A stretch of 64,000 nucleotides of DNA from Phorcus lineatus (Eukaryota > Mollusca > Gastropoda > Trochida > Trochidae): the NCBI GenBank assembly GCA_921293015.1, contig OV121096.1, positions 14,945,000 through 15,008,999 of the forward strand, written 5' to 3'. Position numbers and translations under genes: made by a program. Each line of letters starts with the position of its first letter. Position 1 is the first letter of the stretch. Positions 61,026-64,000 of the stretch are shown here, piece by piece. The notes under the pieces were generated by a model. The model was given only the letters and a program-made list of their open reading frames with translations. It searched no databases and was not told where the DNA came from.

Positions 61026-62265
61026 CATTTGTGCACCCCTGTGATGTTGAAACCCTTGTGCACCTGTGCATTTCAAGATCATGCTTATTCTGAATAAAAT
61101 TTACTGAACAGAGATCTTCTAACAGCGTTTTAGTTTTCATTTCAATGTTTAACTTGCATCTGTGGTCTTTATATTGAACTTTGAAAGTCAGTGTCAAGTT
61201 TCTTTTTTTGAAGAGTTTACATCCATAACGTCAGAGCCAATGAAAACATGTCTGTCCATTTCAGTAACAGGAAGCACAATGAGCTTTCACCAGTTCATGA
61301 AGTCATGAGGGTTGCATTTAGAACACATTAAATGGTCATCAGCATCGACACCTGTATCTTCTTCGTCTTTGGTATCATCATACTTTCTACAATGGTTGTC
61401 GACCAAACTGCCTTATCCTGGGATGAACATTTCCATCTGCCGATCAAACATTTTTGTACTCCTCTCTTACGTCTTCACGGATCCTCGAGGGAGTGGAGCT
61501 CCTCTTCGGCGAGCTAAAAAGAGCATGGGGGAAATCTATTCATCGGCGGAGAAGCGAGGCATGGGAGAAAATTGGGTCCTAATTGAAAACGTACGTAGAC
61601 CTTAAACAGTATCTTGATTTACTTGATTAACCTGTTTTATATATGGCCAGTGATCGAGGTTATCCTATTATCGCGGCCAAATTATTTCAGTGTCAAATGT
61701 CGACCAAGAATATATTTATTTGTAAAAATTTCAACAAAGCACTCCTGTGAGCTCTAGGTAAACAAGATGAAAAATAAAGCTCGCTTGCTTGAAAAAACTG
61801 CAAGGTAACTCCCTAGGTTTCCATGAAGCCGTGTTACAATAACTTTAGTAGGTATAAATGAGGGTTCAACAGAGATCAAATGGCTTTTTTCTCTCATCAT
61901 CCATAACAAACAAAACATCCCTTGTATTTCTTCTCTCTTATGACAAAATACGCTTCATTCACCGCTGATCCTAAACTCCCCATTTATACCTATTATTTGT
62001 TCTCTCATTTTGCAACTAAGTAAGACATTATTAAATCGTTACAAAGTGCCAATTTTGCGTATCTATTTTGGTTCAACTGCCTTCTGACCTTTTCTTTCTC
62101 GACTTTCGTTTCAATGACATAATTCTCACATAAACAATCATCAAATGTATCTTGGTCCTTACACTTGAATAAACAAATCCATTTTGTCTTCTATCTGAAG
62201 TATTTTTGAGACAAAAGTGATACACTTTGACCAGTTTGGTCCAGCCATAAATGGCCCAGCTAGGC
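61026..62265. other. Spacer with an unassigned minus-strand coding-like segment
   Basis: On the minus strand 61430-61200 reads KYDDTKDEEDTGVDADDHLM, CSKCNPHDFMNW, then past a stop LPVTEMDRHVFIGSDVMDVN. The CxxC and conserved-looking wording suggest an old protein fragment, but I do not recognise the family. Downstream, 61600-62260, nothing is recognised. Confidence 0.3.
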
Positions 62266-62269
62266 CCAA

Positions 62270-62760
62270 AGTTGGAAAAATTAACATGGGAGTATTTTTT
62301 TCAAAATGCACGTAGAGATCTGAAACCTTTTTTAAAATATGCGCAATAACATATACTGCAAAAAGGTAAATCATGACAAATTCGTAGGTCACGTTTTGGG
62401 CGCCATCTTGCTTTTAGTGCATTTTTTACCGTTTCCGACCCCACCCGCCTTTGAAAATCTTCTACTCTGAAGATACTTGCAGTAGAGAGCTGAAATTCAT
62501 ACTTAATGTAGCTGTATCATTGTAGTTTTTAATTCCTGCAATACAAGGTCCCAACGTTAATACTTCTGTTACTGTGACCTTTCAAAGTTGACCAACATTT
62601 TAAAATCGCCAACTTCAAGGGCACATAACTAAAAAACCTAGGCTTGAAATTTTATAAGTTTTGTACGAGAGTTAGACATTAACAAGGTATTCAGGAAAAA
62701 AGAATAAAATCGCTTACGAACAGTCACTTCCGGTCACGTGAAAGGGTCCAAATTTGCAAA
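62270..62760 (-). repeat. Diverged inverted copy of the 25-29 kb repeat family
   Basis: On the minus strand it shares GTGACCxTxCAAATTTGxC wording, AATTTCAGCTCT, AGTATCTTCAGAG, AAATTCGTAGCATGA-like and CATGTTAATTTTTC blocks with 25880-26200 and 28860-29130. It is more diverged than the copies among themselves. Confidence 0.6.
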
Positions 62761-62973
62761 TATTAAGAGAAATTTGGTCATTTTGATAATGTATAAGTTA
62801 CTGTTTACCACTAAGACAAAAAAGCATGTGAAGGTAAAACACTGTGTGAAGCTCAAAGAGGAAGTCTTGAAGACGTAAGTACTGCCTCGGCAGCCCTAGT
62901 TCATCTTTCTTTTCGTAAGAGACTTGTCGGCACTACAGTCCTCAATTATATATGTTGTTTGCTGATTCTTTAA

Positions 62974-63201
62974 TTACTCGTGAAAACATTTTAGGGCACA
63001 ATTAAGGCAAGTAGGGTCAGTATTTACCCACAATCTATACTTATATGTTTCATTATCATTTAAAGTAGGGCATAATATTACGTGTTCGTGTTCAAAATTT
63101 CCATAGTAATAACTCTCTATCAAATCTAGAACAAATCTTGTCTTACCACAACCGTTATATTCACAAATTATAGCACAATGTGGATCTTTAGTTAACGTCA
63201 T
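62974..63201 (-). pseudogene. Polinton packaging ATPase, N-terminal part
   Basis: ATG at 63201 opens 75 codons: LTKDPHCAIICEYNGCGKTR, FVLDLIESYYYG, then HVILCPTLNDNETYK. This is the start of the FtsK/HerA-type packaging ATPase of Polintons, with Walker A as EYNGCGKT (the first glycine of GxxxxGKT has become E) and the following ILCPTxxxNxTY block. The frame ends within about 15 codons after WVNTDP, well before Walker B, so it is truncated. It lies divergent from the small frames to its right. With the polymerase at 53-59 kb it indicates one large, broken Polinton. Confidence 0.65.
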
Positions 63202-63227
63202 CCTTTCTTGTTTAAGATTAAACCTTT

Positions 63228-63344
63228 ATGGATACAAAATGTGGTATACAGGTTATAATCTTAGTGATTTTATGTATTCCCCTCACATTTGTACTACTCA
63301 TTGCATTTATTTTCCTTCTATTTGTTAATGTAAGTTATGGTTAA
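63228..63344 (+). CDS. Small single-pass membrane peptide (38 aa)
   Basis: ATG 63228 to TAA 63344, reading MDTKCGIQVIILVILCIPLT and then a further hydrophobic run ending VNVSYG. About 28 consecutive residues are hydrophobic, enough for one membrane helix. It starts 27 bases from the divergent ATPase ATG. Polintons carry several small proteins, but I cannot equate this with a named one. It could also be chance in AT-rich DNA. Confidence 0.3.
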   Translation: MDTKCGIQVIILVILCIPLTFVLLIAFIFLLFVNVSYG

Positions 63345-63589
63345 GACATAAGAAAAGTCTTTGCTACTTTTATATTCTAATGCTGTAAGCTACTTTTTAG
63401 ACAGCCATTCAGAAAATAAAAGTCAGCCAATTGAAGATCTTAATGAAGACGATTTTTTATCGTTCCAAAAATAAAACTTGCAGTGAACTTTATCATTTGT
63501 AGGTACGGGATGAATAGATCTACACCCCTTACAACAATCAGAACAACTGCATTGTCATTTTAAAGATAAAACTTTAGATAATAAAGATA

Positions 63590-63728
63590 TCGGAATCAGA
63601 GAAAATCGCCCTATTAGAGCCATTACAGACACCGAACCCCACTGAAGAAAAGACCACAAAGCCTGAAAACTTACAGTCAACAAAAAACCCTAAAAGTATT
63701 GGCTGGTTAAAATTCGGCTATGGTTAAG
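63590..63728 (+). CDS. Short open frame ending IGWLKFGYG
   Basis: An open frame of about 45 codons reads ISESEKIALLEPLQTPNPTE and then KNPKSIGWLKFGYG, stopping at about 63728 where it overlaps the ATG (63720) of the next short frame. No clear ATG was found for it. Tight overlap of short frames is compatible with compact Polinton gene order. The function is unknown. Confidence 0.25.
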
Positions 63729-63872
63729 AAATTACAGATTGCTCAGCGGAATGCACAGAAAAGTGAACAGAAGAATGCACAACAGAATGCTCAGCAACGG
63801 CACACTCTGGGTATAAATCATAGAAATGTAGTACTACCTATTTTTTTTATATGTATAAGAAATAGGTATTGA
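63720..63872 (+). CDS. Short Gln/Asn-rich open frame (50 aa)
   Basis: ATG 63720 to TGA 63872. The N-terminal half repeats AQRNAQKSEQKNAQQNAQQR, a low-complexity basic and glutamine-rich stretch; the rest is unremarkable. It overlaps the preceding frame by nine bases. Family unknown. Confidence 0.25.
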   Translation: MVKKLQIAQRNAQKSEQKNAQQNAQQRHTLGINHRNVVLPIFFICIRNRY

Positions 63873-63946
63873 TATTTTAGGTACCAGACACGTCTCTCCT
63901 AGGAGCAATTCTGAAGATAAAGGTCATTAAAGAATAGAGCGAGAAG

Positions 63947-64000
63947 ATGTCTGAACCGAAAAATCCTGTAAATACATTTTATTCACGCTGCAGTAATAAC
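63947..64000 (+). CDS. Start of an open frame leaving the window
   Basis: ATG 63947 opens MSEPKNPVNTFYSRCSNN and runs off the window edge after 18 codons. It follows the small frames in the same direction and may be a further Polinton gene. Identity cannot be judged. Confidence 0.25.
   Translation, partial: MSEPKNPVNTFYSRCSNN

Overview
The window is eukaryotic genomic DNA, AT-rich and dense in repeats, and most likely comes from a lophotrochozoan animal, probably a bivalve mollusc. Three things suggest this: one clearly split animal gene (the 3' end of an ARHGAP39/Vilse-type RhoGAP) with large introns; a repeat landscape of DIRS and Ngaro-like retroelements, Polinton, Tc1/mariner, Harbinger, Ginger-like and CR1/L2-like elements; and a tandem-repeat plus ACGG-microsatellite element resembling the 'pearl' repeats known from bivalves. 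No bacterial gene organisation is present. The species assignment is inference.

Layout. 0-0.9 kb: 3' end of a decayed LINE. 1.15-11.35 kb: the last three coding exons of the RhoGAP gene on the plus strand. Its first intron in the window (7.3 kb) holds two broken DIRS-type retrotransposons, and the second of these carries a long-TIR MITE. A 0.55 kb inverted-repeat element lies directly behind the stop codon. 12-15.3 kb: dispersed repeats and a hammerhead-like motif. 15.4-20.2 kb: a minisatellite split by a 4.15 kb TIR element with subterminal repeats. 23.4-24.3 kb: a LINE reverse transcriptase relic on the minus strand. 25-29.4 kb: a 1.29 kb tandem repeat and relatives with Helitron/HINE-like hairpins, followed by a CR1/L2-like LINE tail. 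30.8-31.1 kb: a P2X7 C-terminal-like zinc-domain exon on the minus strand. 31.4-35.3 kb: an inverted-repeat-bounded block containing an internally deleted Harbinger element. 36.1 kb: a probable first exon of a SWIM/YqaJ-type gene. 36.5-42.7 kb: a nearly whole but decayed tyrosine-recombinase retrotransposon on the minus strand with Ngaro-style split direct repeats and two nested insertions. 43.3-49.4 kb: two about 3.04 kb TTAA-flanked elements abutting head to tail, one carrying a satellite of about 185 bp and the other a Ginger-like element with a KRBA2-like tail gene. 50.7-52.9 kb: a 145 bp satellite inside a pearl-like element. 53.6-64 kb: a broken Polinton (DNA polymerase B pieces, a packaging ATPase start, small open frames) interrupted by a 3.3 kb insertion and a Tc1 pseudogene.

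Functionally, the host content is small: the GTPase-activating domain of a Rho regulator, and perhaps the start exons of two other genes. The rest is mobile DNA in several layers of nesting, so relative ages can be read from the insertion order. Every transposon protein recognised is interrupted, truncated or lacks key residues, so no autonomous element is evident in the window. Exon borders and family names come from reading translated sequence against remembered family patterns; no database search was run.
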